Origin: an uncultured Methylococcaceae bacterium
GTDB taxonomy: Bacteria > Pseudomonadota > Gammaproteobacteria > Methylococcales > Methylococcaceae
Assembly (NCBI GenBank): GCA_903857165.1
Contig: CAIODU010000056.1
Location: 1 to 64,000, forward strand
Length of the DNA stretch: 64,000 nucleotides
Reading direction: 5' to 3'
Under the pieces are notes generated by a model. The model worked only from the letters and a program-made list of their open reading frames with translations. It was not told where the DNA came from and made no database searches. Shown here piece by piece: positions 7,312 through 16,540 of this stretch (within the stretch, counting starts at the first letter, position 1; each line of letters begins with the position of its first letter). The position numbers and the translations under genes were made by a program.

Positions 7312-7816
7312 GTCCAATTGCCTCCAGGCCACGCCGGGGGCATGCCGAGACCAGATCGCTTAATATCCCCATGCCGGGAATTGCCAGATGGGGCGGGGCG
7401 ATTTCCGCCAATGGATACAGCACAAACTCGCGTCCGGCGATGCCTGCATGGGGTATGGTAAGCCACTGGTCGGAGATTTGTTCGAGACCGAACATCAATA
7501 AATCCAAATCCAATGTGCGCGGCCCCCAGCGCTGATCGGTGCGGACCCTTCCGTGAGACAACTCGATCATTTGCAAAGCCTTCAACAGATCACGGGGGGC
7601 AAGGGAGGTTTCCACCGCCATCACCGCGTTGACAAAATCGGGCTGGTCGACAGGACCCATCGGCGCACTGCGATAGAGGCTGGAAAAGGCAAGCTCGCGG
7701 ACTCCAGGCACTGCCTCAATCGCCTTGCGTGCCGAACCTAGCAATTCCAGCGTATTCTCCAGATTGCCGCCCAAGCCAATGTAAGCGATGGTGGACAGGT
7801 TGGATTCAGGTGTCAT
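7304..7816 (-). CDS. folK: 2-amino-4-hydroxy-6-hydroxymethyldihydropteridine pyrophosphokinase
   Basis: YIGLGGNLENT..SSLYRSAPMGPVDQPDFVNAV..RWGPRTLDLDLLMFG. Confidence 0.97.
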   Translation of the reverse strand: MTPESNLSTIAYIGLGGNLENTLELLGSARKAIEAVPGVRELAFSSLYRSAPMGPVDQPDFVNAVMAVETSLAPRDLLKALQMIELSHGRVRTDQRWGPRTLDLDLLMFGLEQISDQWLTIPHAGIAGREFVLYPLAEIAPPHLAIPGMGILSDLVSACPRRGLEAIGHD

Positions 7817-9164
7817 GGGTGACTTTCGGCCTTCTCGGCCCCCGTCGGCGGGAGCGTGACCGCGGCACCCCAGTGCGTGGTGATGCGCCTTCGCGGGTCA
7901 TGGCCCGCTGTTCGGCCTCATTGGCACTTTGGAAACGGGTCCACCAATTGGCTAGTTCCGGCTCGGCTTCGCCGGTTTCGGCTCGCAACGCCAGAAAATC
8001 GTAAGCCGCGCGAAAACGCGGATGGCCCAGCAGTTTTAACGGCCTAACTCCCTTGGTGCGCTCCAAGCGGGGCTGCAATGTCCATATTTCGCGCATGGTC
8101 AGGCTAATCGTCCTAGGGATGGCCACACTGCGGACTTGTCGGTTTAGCACCTCGGATGCCGCCTCTTGGTAAGCGAACACTTCATTGTCACCCGCCTTGA
8201 TTTTGGCATTGGCAAGAATTCTCACCGGCTCCCAAAGCAGGGCGGCGAACAGGAAAAACGGCGCGACCCCCTTGTTTCCCTGAATCCGCTCGTCGGTGCG
8301 TTCCAAAACCTTGGCCAGAAAAACCAGCGGGAAACCTTCGGGCTCCCTTGCCAGGCATTGCTCGGTCTCGGGAAATAACAGCCCGAACAATTTGTAATGG
8401 CGCAATTCCTCGAAGGTTTGCACCGAATAGCCTGAAAGCAGGAGTTTGATGACTTCGTCAAACAGGCGGGCCGAGGGAATGCCCTCCAGTAAGCTTGCCA
8501 GACGGGGCATCGGCTCGGCGCAACTGGGGTGGATGGTGAAGCCAAGCTTCACCGCGAAGCGCACCGCCCGCAACATGCGCACAGGGTCTTCGCGGAAGCG
8601 CTGCTCGGGGTCGCCGATCAGGCGCAGAATGCCCGCCTTGTGATCGTCCATGCCGCAGACGAAATCCACCACGGAAAAATCACGGATGTTGTAATACAGG
8701 GCGTTGACGGTGAAGTCCCGTCGCCAAGCATCCTCCTCAATCGTGCCATAAATGTTGTCGCGCAGGATGCGGCCGTCACGGCCATGCTGCCGGTCGCCCA
8801 CGCCGTCGTCGTTCAGTGCGCGGAAGGTGGCCACTTCTACGATCTCATTGCCAAAGTGGACATGGGCCAGCCGGAAACGCCTGCCGATCAGGCGGCAATT
8901 GCGGAAAACGGCGCGAATCTCATCGGGGTGCGCATCGGTCACCACGTCAAAATCTTTGGGTTCGCGCCCTAGCAGCAGATCGCGCACACAACCTCCCACC
9001 AAGTAGGCTTGATAATCTGCTTTGCGCAAGCGATAAAGCACCTTAAGCGCATTGTCGCTGATCAATGTGCGCGAAATGGTATGTTCGGATCGTGCGTAAA
9101 CCTTGACCGACGGCACGGTTGACCCGGTCGGTTCGGAGGGCGGCGGTTGCCGGGACTGGAACAA
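7806..9164 (-). CDS. pcnB: Poly(A) polymerase I
   Basis: YLVGGCVRDLLLGREPKDFDVVTDAHPDEIRAVFRNCRLIGRRFRLAHVHFG; adjacent to folK. Confidence 0.95.
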   Translation of the reverse strand: MFQSRQPPPSEPTGSTVPSVKVYARSEHTISRTLISDNALKVLYRLRKADYQAYLVGGCVRDLLLGREPKDFDVVTDAHPDEIRAVFRNCRLIGRRFRLAHVHFGNEIVEVATFRALNDDGVGDRQHGRDGRILRDNIYGTIEEDAWRRDFTVNALYYNIRDFSVVDFVCGMDDHKAGILRLIGDPEQRFREDPVRMLRAVRFAVKLGFTIHPSCAEPMPRLASLLEGIPSARLFDEVIKLLLSGYSVQTFEELRHYKLFGLLFPETEQCLAREPEGFPLVFLAKVLERTDERIQGNKGVAPFFLFAALLWEPVRILANAKIKAGDNEVFAYQEAASEVLNRQVRSVAIPRTISLTMREIWTLQPRLERTKGVRPLKLLGHPRFRAAYDFLALRAETGEAEPELANWWTRFQSANEAEQRAMTREGASPRTGVPRSRSRRRGPRRPKVTHDT

Positions 9165-9329
9165 ATTGTGGACAAAATCGAGGATAGTCAGTGGAGTTTT
9201 CTACTCGCTTGGTTAATTTATCTGCAAAATATTAACCTACCCGAACGCCAGTCTCAAATCTACATGATAAATTTATCTGCAACGGGCTGTCGGAAGCAGG
9301 CGGAATGGGGGAAAACCAAGCTACCAACC

Positions 9330-10292
9330 TCACTCCCAAACCGTATCCGGCTGGGCGAGTTTGTCCAGCAATTTCAGATAACGCTGGTGGCGGGCCGGGG
9401 CGATTTCGCCTTTTTCCATCGCCTCGCGCACGGCGCAGCCTTTGTCGTTGATATGGCGGCAGTCGTTAAAACGGCAATGGCCGATGTGGGCTTGGAATTC
9501 GCGGTAGCCCCAGGCCAAATCTTGACCTTTGATGTCGGCCAGGCCGAACACGGCAACCCCGGGGCTGTCGACCAAGTCGCCGCCCGCAGGCAAATGGTAG
9601 AGCGTTGCGGCGGTGGTGGTGTGACGGCCCAGGCCGCTACGTTCGGAGATTTCATTCGTGCGCAAATTCTTCTCCGGCAACAGGGCGTTGGTCAGGGAGG
9701 ACTTGCCGACACCGGATTGGCCGGCAAGCATTGAGCAGTGTTCGTGCAAGGCTTGTTTCAATTCGACTATGCCGAGTCCTTTGCGGGCGCTGACCGGGTG
9801 GACGGGGTAGCCGATGCGGACATAGTCGTTCAGTTCGGCCAGGGCTTGGCCCTCGTTTTCCGCCAAGTCGATTTTGTTGTAGATGATTTCGGCGGGAATG
9901 ACGCGAAATTCACACACCGCCAGATATTGGTCCACCAACAACCAATCCGGTTGGGGGGCAGGGCTGATGACGACGAACACCCGATCCAGATTGGCGGCCA
10001 CCACTTTGTTTTTGCCGGCATAAGCTGGGCGGACGAGGACTGAGCTTCGCGCTAGGACCTCCTCCACCCTGCCTTGCAACCCATCCTCACTCGGTGCCCA
10101 TAATATCCGGTCACCCACCGCCACATCGCCCAAACGACGGCGGGTCTGGCAAAGAATAATGTTTCCGTCCGGCGTTTCCACCGCCAACCCTTGGCCTAAA
10201 TGGGAAATCACCAGCCCATGCAGCAAGCTGTTGGGGGAAACCGGGCCGGTTTTGGGCTTTTGTGGGGCGTTGCGGCGACCTTTTCCCTTCAC
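9330..10292 (-). CDS. rsgA: Ribosome small subunit-dependent GTPase A
   Basis: AGQSGVGKSSLTNALLPE, DSPGVAVFGL, C..H..C Zn motif (HIGHCRFNDCRHINDKGCAV); start likely GTG 10292. Confidence 0.93.
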   Translation of the reverse strand: MKGKGRRNAPQKPKTGPVSPNSLLHGLVISHLGQGLAVETPDGNIILCQTRRRLGDVAVGDRILWAPSEDGLQGRVEEVLARSSVLVRPAYAGKNKVVAANLDRVFVVISPAPQPDWLLVDQYLAVCEFRVIPAEIIYNKIDLAENEGQALAELNDYVRIGYPVHPVSARKGLGIVELKQALHEHCSMLAGQSGVGKSSLTNALLPEKNLRTNEISERSGLGRHTTTAATLYHLPAGGDLVDSPGVAVFGLADIKGQDLAWGYREFQAHIGHCRFNDCRHINDKGCAVREAMEKGEIAPARHQRYLKLLDKLAQPDTVWE

Positions 10293-10293
10293 A

Positions 10294-11535
10294 TCAAGCC
10301 TTGGTTTCGAGATTGGCGATGCGGATTGCCGCCGGCGGATGGCTGTAGTGGAAAGCTGAGTACAACGGGTCGGGAGTGAGGGTGTTGGCGTTGTCGCGGT
10401 AAAGCTTGACCAAGGCACTGATGAGATCGCGTGGACGTGCGTAGGTTGCGGCGAAGTCGTCCGCCTCGAACTCAAACTTGCGCTGAAAATAAGCCATCGT
10501 CGGTTGCAGAAATAGCGTGAAGGCCGGCGATGCCAGCATAAACAGCAACAAAGCGGTTGAGTTGGATTGCTGGCTCACGCCCAAGCCTTCGTAAAACCAG
10601 TTTTGCCCGATCAGCCAACCCAGCAGCCATAAGCTTAAGAGGGTTATGACGGCACTGGCGGCGAGCATTTTCAGCACATGCTTGCGCTTGAAGTGCCCTA
10701 ATTCATGGGCCAACACGGCCTCCAATTCTTCATGGTTCAGCGAATTGACCAAGGTATCGAAAAAGACTATTCGCTTGTTGTTGCCAATGCCGGTGAAATA
10801 AGCGTTGCCATGCCCCGAACGGCGGGAGCCGTCCATCACAAATATGCCCTTGCTATGAAAGCCGCAACGGCCTAGCAAGGCTTCGATGCGTTCGCGCAAG
10901 CTGGCATCTTCCAATGGCGAGAATTTATTGAATAGCGGCGCGATGAAAGTGGGGAAGGCCCAACTCATCAAGATCGAAAAGCTTTGCAGGATGGCCCAGG
11001 CCAATACCCACCACAACGGCCCGACCGCGCCCATGACCCACAAGATCAAGGCCAACAGCGGCCCGCCTATGGCCAGCGTCAAGCCCATTTGCATGAACAG
11101 GTCGGTGACAAATTGTTTGGGCGTGTTGCGATTAAAGCCGAAGCGCTCTTCAAGATCGAAGGTCTTGTAAATGCTCATTGGCAAATCAATCAGTTGCATG
11201 AGCATCAACGTGGATAGGATGATGGCGACGCCGATCAGCGTGGCAGGCCAGGCAAAGCCCATCCAAAACTCGGCGATCCAGTCGATGCCGCCACCCAACG
11301 TGAACAGCAGTAGCACAGCCAGGCTGACGGCACGGTCAATTTCCGCCAGTTTGCCCTTGGCCAGGGTGTAATCGGCGGCCTTCTGGTGGGCATCCAAGGT
11401 GATGCTGTCGCGAAAAGCCTCGGGGACTGAGTCGCGGTGAGCCAGGACATGGGTACATTGCCGTCTTGCCAGCCAATATTCCACGGCATAGGAAACGGCG
11501 ACGGCGATGAGGAAAATAATCGTAAATGCATTCAT
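10294..11535 (-). CDS. M48 family metallopeptidase (Ste24-like)
   Basis: HEELEAVLAHELGHFKRKH zinc motif, multiple TM segments. Confidence 0.93.
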   Translation of the reverse strand: MNAFTIIFLIAVAVSYAVEYWLARRQCTHVLAHRDSVPEAFRDSITLDAHQKAADYTLAKGKLAEIDRAVSLAVLLLFTLGGGIDWIAEFWMGFAWPATLIGVAIILSTLMLMQLIDLPMSIYKTFDLEERFGFNRNTPKQFVTDLFMQMGLTLAIGGPLLALILWVMGAVGPLWWVLAWAILQSFSILMSWAFPTFIAPLFNKFSPLEDASLRERIEALLGRCGFHSKGIFVMDGSRRSGHGNAYFTGIGNNKRIVFFDTLVNSLNHEELEAVLAHELGHFKRKHVLKMLAASAVITLLSLWLLGWLIGQNWFYEGLGVSQQSNSTALLLFMLASPAFTLFLQPTMAYFQRKFEFEADDFAATYARPRDLISALVKLYRDNANTLTPDPLYSAFHYSHPPAAIRIANLETKA

Positions 11536-11668
11536 CAGTAAACCTTGTTGGTGTGAAGCCTCCCCTTGCGGGGCGTGGGTGTTGTTGGCAGCGCGGCTAT
11601 GGCATCGTTAACCTTCCTCCTGTTATCCTTATCCGTTCGAGAGGAAGAACAAACCACAAGGCGATAAT

Positions 11669-12214
11669 ATGGCTATTGACCCGCAAAACATGATCTGGAT
11701 CGACCTGGAAATGACCGGACTCGACCCGCAAAACGACTCCATCATCGAAATTGCCACAGTGGTCACCGATAAAAACCTTAATGTGCTGGCAGAAGGCCCG
11801 GTGTTGGCGGTGCATCAACCGGAAGCAGTTTTAGCCCGCATGGACGATTGGAACCAAAAACAGCACGGAGGTTCCGGCCTCATTCAACGCGTCAGGGATA
11901 GCGTGCTGGATGAGGCAGAGACTGAACAAACAACCTTGGCGTTTATTCGGGCTTGGGTGCCGGTCAGAACATCGCCCCTGTGTGGCAATAGCATATGCCA
12001 GGATCGCCGTTTTCTCTACCGTTGCATGCCCAAGCTCGAAGCTTTTTTCCATTACCGCAACTTGGATGTTTCCACGGTCAAGGAATTGGCCTCACGCTGG
12101 GCGCCGGAACTGAAGGATTCGTTCAAAAAATCGAATAACCACTTGGCTTTGGATGATATTATGGAATCCATCGCCGAGTTGCGTTTTTACCGCGAGCATT
12201 TTTTCAAATACTGA
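11669..12214 (+). CDS. orn: Oligoribonuclease
   Basis: [42 protein letters not shown]. Confidence 0.97.
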   Translation: MAIDPQNMIWIDLEMTGLDPQNDSIIEIATVVTDKNLNVLAEGPVLAVHQPEAVLARMDDWNQKQHGGSGLIQRVRDSVLDEAETEQTTLAFIRAWVPVRTSPLCGNSICQDRRFLYRCMPKLEAFFHYRNLDVSTVKELASRWAPELKDSFKKSNNHLALDDIMESIAELRFYREHFFKY

Positions 12215-12303
12215 GTTCCCGTGAAATGGAGGGCTTTTTATTGTCTTAAACAACCCAATCGCTTAGTATCCCAACTAATACAGTCAACTTACGCCAGCTT
12301 TCA

Positions 12304-13101
12304 ATGTCCGCACATAGCGCCAATAGCTCCATCGAAGATGTCCAAAACAGCGGGGATACCCGCCGGATCGGCATAGACCGGGTCGGCATCAAGTCGATTC
12401 GCCATCCCATTCTGTTCCGGCAGCGTGACGGCGGATCGCAAGCGACCGTGGCCGTCTTCGACATGACGGTGAACCTGTCCCATGAGCAAAAAGGGACGCA
12501 TATGTCACGCTTCGTCGAAATCCTCAACGAGGAACTGGGGGAGTTGGACATCCAAACGTTCCCTCAAGTCATTGCAGACATGACCGCCCGGCTGGAGGCG
12601 GATTGCGGTTTCATCGAAACCCGCTTCCCGTTTTTTGTGCGCAAGAAGGCACCGGTCACCGGCGTCCCCAGTTTGTTGGATTACGGGGTCACCCTGACGG
12701 GCGAATGGGTTAAAGGCGCGGCCAAGCTTTGGCTCAAGGTTGTGGTTCCGGTCACCAGCCTTTGCCCCTGCTCCAAAAAAATCTCCGACTACGGTGCGCA
12801 CAACCAGCGTTCCCATGTCACCCTGACGGTTCGGTCTGAGCAACCGCTGTGGGTGGAGGATTTGATTGAACTGATCGAACGGCAGGCATCAAGTCAGATC
12901 TACGGTTTGTTAAAGCGCGCCGATGAAAAATATGTCACCGAACGGGCCTACAACAACCCGAAGTTTGTCGAGGACATTGTCCGTGACCTTGCCAACGACC
13001 TCAATAAACAAACCGGCTTGCTTTACTACAAACTGGAAACGGAAAATTTTGAATCCATCCATAACCACTCTGCCTATGCCGTGATAGAAAAATCCAAATA
13101 G
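12304..13101 (+). CDS. folE2: GTP cyclohydrolase FolE2
   Basis: [46 protein letters not shown]. Confidence 0.95.
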   Translation: MSAHSANSSIEDVQNSGDTRRIGIDRVGIKSIRHPILFRQRDGGSQATVAVFDMTVNLSHEQKGTHMSRFVEILNEELGELDIQTFPQVIADMTARLEADCGFIETRFPFFVRKKAPVTGVPSLLDYGVTLTGEWVKGAAKLWLKVVVPVTSLCPCSKKISDYGAHNQRSHVTLTVRSEQPLWVEDLIELIERQASSQIYGLLKRADEKYVTERAYNNPKFVEDIVRDLANDLNKQTGLLYYKLETENFESIHNHSAYAVIEKSK

Positions 13102-13184
13102 GCGGAGAGGAACAGCATCCCTGATAAGACAGCCGCTTACAGTGGCTCCGTGAGCCGTTTAAAAATTTCAATACGAGGTAATCC

Positions 13185-14180
13185 ATGAAAGCCATACTGA
13201 TGACTCAGACTGGCGGGGCCAATTTGCTGGAAGCGGCGGATATTCCCGAACCCGCCATTACCGAACCAAACCAAATCAAAGTCCAACTAAAAGCCGCCGG
13301 GGTCAATCCGGTTGACACCAAGCTGCGCCAGCGTGGCGTATTTTATCCTAACGCGCTTCCAGCCGTGCTGGGTTGCGATGGTGCCGGGGTGGTGGTGGAA
13401 ACGGGAAGTGCCGTCAGCAAATTCGAGGTCGGCGACAAGGTCTGGTATTGCCACGGCGGACTCGGCGGGGATCAAGGCAATTACGCCGAGTTCAATGTGC
13501 TGGACGGGCGTTGGGCCACGCATATGCCCAAGACCCTCAGTTTTGAGCAGGCCGCAGCGGGGCCTTTGGTGTTGATTACCGCTTGGGGCGCCTTGTACGA
13601 CCGGGCCAGGCTGCAACAATCCGACACGGTGTTGATCCATGCCGGGGCCGGCGGCGTGGGGCATGTCGCCATACAATTGGCCAGGCTGCATGGGGCAAAA
13701 GTCATCGCCACCGTGGGCACCGATAACCATGTCGCATTGGCAAGGTCTTGGGGGGCCGACGAGGTGATCAACTACACCACGCAGAATTTTGTCGATGCCG
13801 TCAACGACCTGACCGGAGGCAAAGGCGCGGAGGTGGTGCTGGAGTCGGTGGGACAGGGGACTTTTGAGCGCAGCATCCATTGCACCGCCCATTTCGGCAC
13901 CATCGTCACCCTGCTTGAAATCGGCAACGCCGACTTAAAGGAAGCCCGGATGAGAAATTTGCGCATTGGTTTTGAACTGATGCTGACCCCTCAACTCCGC
14001 CAACTTGCCGGCGGGCTGGACCTGCAAGTGGACATGCTAAACCAATGCGGCCGGTGGATCGACCAAGGCAAGTTGAAAATCCACGTCGGCGAAGTCCTGC
14101 CGCTGGAGCAAGCCGCCAAGGCCCATGAGATTATCGAGGGTGGACATGCAACCGGCAAGGTGGTGTTGAAAATTGATTAA
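13185..14180 (+). CDS. NADPH:quinone reductase / zinc-type alcohol dehydrogenase-like protein
   Basis: AAGVNPVDTKLRQRG..PAVLGCDGAGVV..VLIHAGAGGVGHVAIQLARLHGAKVIATV. Confidence 0.9.
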   Translation: MKAILMTQTGGANLLEAADIPEPAITEPNQIKVQLKAAGVNPVDTKLRQRGVFYPNALPAVLGCDGAGVVVETGSAVSKFEVGDKVWYCHGGLGGDQGNYAEFNVLDGRWATHMPKTLSFEQAAAGPLVLITAWGALYDRARLQQSDTVLIHAGAGGVGHVAIQLARLHGAKVIATVGTDNHVALARSWGADEVINYTTQNFVDAVNDLTGGKGAEVVLESVGQGTFERSIHCTAHFGTIVTLLEIGNADLKEARMRNLRIGFELMLTPQLRQLAGGLDLQVDMLNQCGRWIDQGKLKIHVGEVLPLEQAAKAHEIIEGGHATGKVVLKID

Positions 14181-14196
14181 GGGGTGACCAATCGTC

Positions 14197-14532
14197 CGTG
14201 ACACCGAGGTTTTAGTGCCTGACATCGCCGGCTGGAAGCGTGAGCGCATGCCGGTTTTGCCGCAGGATCACCGCTTTGAGATTGTCCCGGATTGGGTCTG
14301 TGAGGTTCTGTCGCCAAGCACTCAAAGAAAAGATAGGGTAATCAAAAGGAAGACCTACGCCCGTTACGGCTTGAAGTTTTTATGGTTGATTGATCCTTGG
14401 TCTCGGATTCTGGAAAGCTATCACCTAGACGATGGGCATTGGGCCGTAAGCGGTTTGTTTCAGGATCAAGACGAGGTTTCCACGCCTCCCTTTGATGCCG
14501 TTGTGATTGCCTTGGGCGATCTTTGGCAGTAG
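14197..14532 (+). pseudogene. Uma2-family endonuclease, N-terminally truncated
   Basis: RDTEVLVPDIAGWKRERMPVLPQDHRFEIVPDWVCEVLSPSTQRKDRVIKRKTYARYG lacks the usual N-terminal ~70 aa. Confidence 0.7.
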
Positions 14533-14607
14533 TAGTAGCAATAAGACCGCCTTGGCGGCCGTTTCCGGCGAAACACTGAAAATGCAATGATGAGTGGAGT
14601 CTAATAC

Positions 14608-14841
14608 ATGACTGATAATACAGAAAATCTGGTGCTTGAAATATTACGACAAATGCGCGGCGACATAAGTACTCTTCGCAACGAAATGCGCGACGGTTTC
14701 AACCGCGTCGAGGTTCGGCTCGGCTATGTCGAGCAATCCTTAGCCGGCAATTTGGCGGTAGCGGCTTCCGACCGTGATGAAATTCGCAGTTTGAAGCAAC
14801 GGATAGAACGTATAGAAAGGCGGTTGGAACTTCAGGGTTGA
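14608..14841 (+). CDS. Small coiled-coil hypothetical protein
   Basis: MTDNTENLVLEILRQMRGDISTLRNEMRDGFNRVEVRLGYVEQSL.. Confidence 0.6.
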   Translation: MTDNTENLVLEILRQMRGDISTLRNEMRDGFNRVEVRLGYVEQSLAGNLAVAASDRDEIRSLKQRIERIERRLELQG

Positions 14842-14937
14842 TTTTTGCTAGGTTTTATATAAATCCAGATAAGAAGACCGAGTCGGTCCTTGGTTGCTGG
14901 TTCCCAAGCCGGAGCTTGGGTGATCTAGCGTCAGGAG

Positions 14938-15667
14938 TTACTTTGCCTTACGCTGCTTCTGCGGCTTTCTAGTGATCGCGGCTCCTAGGCCAATCAGCAT
15001 AAGGGCCAGCGAAGAAGGTTCTGGTATGGAAGACGTTGGGCCGGAAACGTAGTTGACGCTGACATTATCCATTACAGGGCCGTAAGTGGTTCCCCCGTTC
15101 TGGTTTGTGCCGAAGAACGTAATTGTTGTGGAAGTTCCTGCTGCTGTGAATTGGTAGGAGAATGGATCAAAGGTTTGGGTTGCAAACGAACCGCTTCGTG
15201 TTGTCGTAAAGCTTTGGTTCACCAAAGACCCTGCTGTTACCAACCCCGTGTTGAACTGATTTAAAACAGACGCTACACCAAAACTCAGCTCATATACAGC
15301 GCCGCTGATGGTTGGAATGGCTGTGGCGATGGAGCTAGATGTCTGGTGAACAAGATCAACTGAATACAAGCCATTCATAGCCCCGTATGTAGGGGTTTTA
15401 ATCCAATCAACTCCGTTTCCCGGCCCACCAACCGTCCAGCCTGTGATTGTCGTACTTCCTACAGCAAGCCCCATTGCATCAGGCGGTGCATTTGCCACAA
15501 AATCTCCTAATTCAAAACTACCTGCCCCAGCACCGTAGGTGTCATTGATGATATTGGCATAGGCAGTGACCGGCTGAATGACGCTAAACGCCGCAAAAAG
15601 AAATGCCCCTCGGAAGATTCCTTTGGAGTGCGGTGCTAAGATTTTTTGTGACTTGTGACTGTTTCAT
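14938..15667 (-). pseudogene. PEP-CTERM sorting-domain protein, frame broken near the N-terminus
   Basis: C-terminus SSIPEPSSLALMLIGLGAAITRKPQKQRKAK; signal segment GIFRGAFLFAAFSVIQPVTAYA continues in frame with the main ORF but joins MKQSQVTK only after a 1-nt shift in T6 at 15642-15647. Confidence 0.7.
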
Positions 15668-15819
15668 GATGGTTTCCTATAAATGTCAGGGTTTATTGAT
15701 CTGCATGTCTGTACATCCGATTCCTTCCTGTGAACCGTTTACACTAAGCCTGCCGAAGTGCGAAACTCTTCAACATCCCCAATACTGTATAATAAATCAG
15801 AAAAATGTTCCATCCGTAT

Positions 15820-15980
15820 AATTACTTACGGATTTGATGTTACACAGCAACGGTTCTGGGTTGCCGTAGGGTGGCCTTCGGGCCGCCAAGCAAGCCCCAA
15901 GTTTCGCTTTACCCACCGAAGCGGCCTGAAGACCGCCCTACGGGTGCTAACTGCGTAACATCAGTTACGGATGTAACGCA
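15820..15980. repeat. MITE-like element, TIR family TGATGTTACGCA
   Basis: Left TGATGTTACACAGCAACGG, right CTGCGTAACATCA; interior palindromic CGTAGGGTGGCCTTCGGGC..GCCCTACGG. Confidence 0.65.
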
Positions 15981-16110
15981 CGACGAACGCATTTGGCTTG
16001 TAATGTTTGCTGGTTCCCAAACTCCAGCTTGGGAACCCTTAACCCTGCAAGCTCTAGCTTGTATTGAGTCGAAAGCGTGAGCGGTCACGTTCCCAAGCTG
16101 GATATCTCAT

Positions 16111-16466
16111 CGTTATACACAAGTCGTTGCGGGAGCAGCAGAACCCCGAAGGGGTTCAAGCTATTAGCCGGGGGTTGAGCGAAGCGACACCCCCGGGCGG
16201 CAAACCGAATAAAACATCGACCCCGGAGGTGTCGCAGTCTCTTCGGCACGGCCTTAGGATACCACCAGTCTGAACCTAGCATTTGTAGCGTTTTTGGAAG
16301 AGCGCCTAGGTTCTTGGGCCGATTGCTGCGACCCCTCCGGGGTCGTGGGTCTTTTTTCCGCATTATCCGGGGGTGTCCGCTTCGCTCAACCCTTAGGCTT
16401 TTGTCTGGCAACCCCCCGGGTTGCAATAGCTCGGCATTTTTGGCCCAGCGGGACTTGTGTATAACG
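16111..16466. repeat. Composite inverted-repeat region flanked by CGTTATACACAAGT / ACTTGTGTATAACG
   Basis: CGTTATACACAAGT 16111-16124 and ACTTGTGTATAACG from 16453; inner GCCGGGGGTTGAGCGAAGCG..CGCTTCGCTCAACCC. Confidence 0.7.
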
Positions 16467-16540
16467 ATGAGAGCTGGAGCTTGGGAACGAGCGTTAACTG
16501 GTTAACTCAGCGATTGATCTTTGTGGTAGTGCGATAGTTT

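Noticed and set aside
16064-16426. ORFs 16064-16273 (+) and 16085-16426 (-)
   Set aside because: They lie entirely within the palindromic repeat region; most likely artefactual translations of the repeat.
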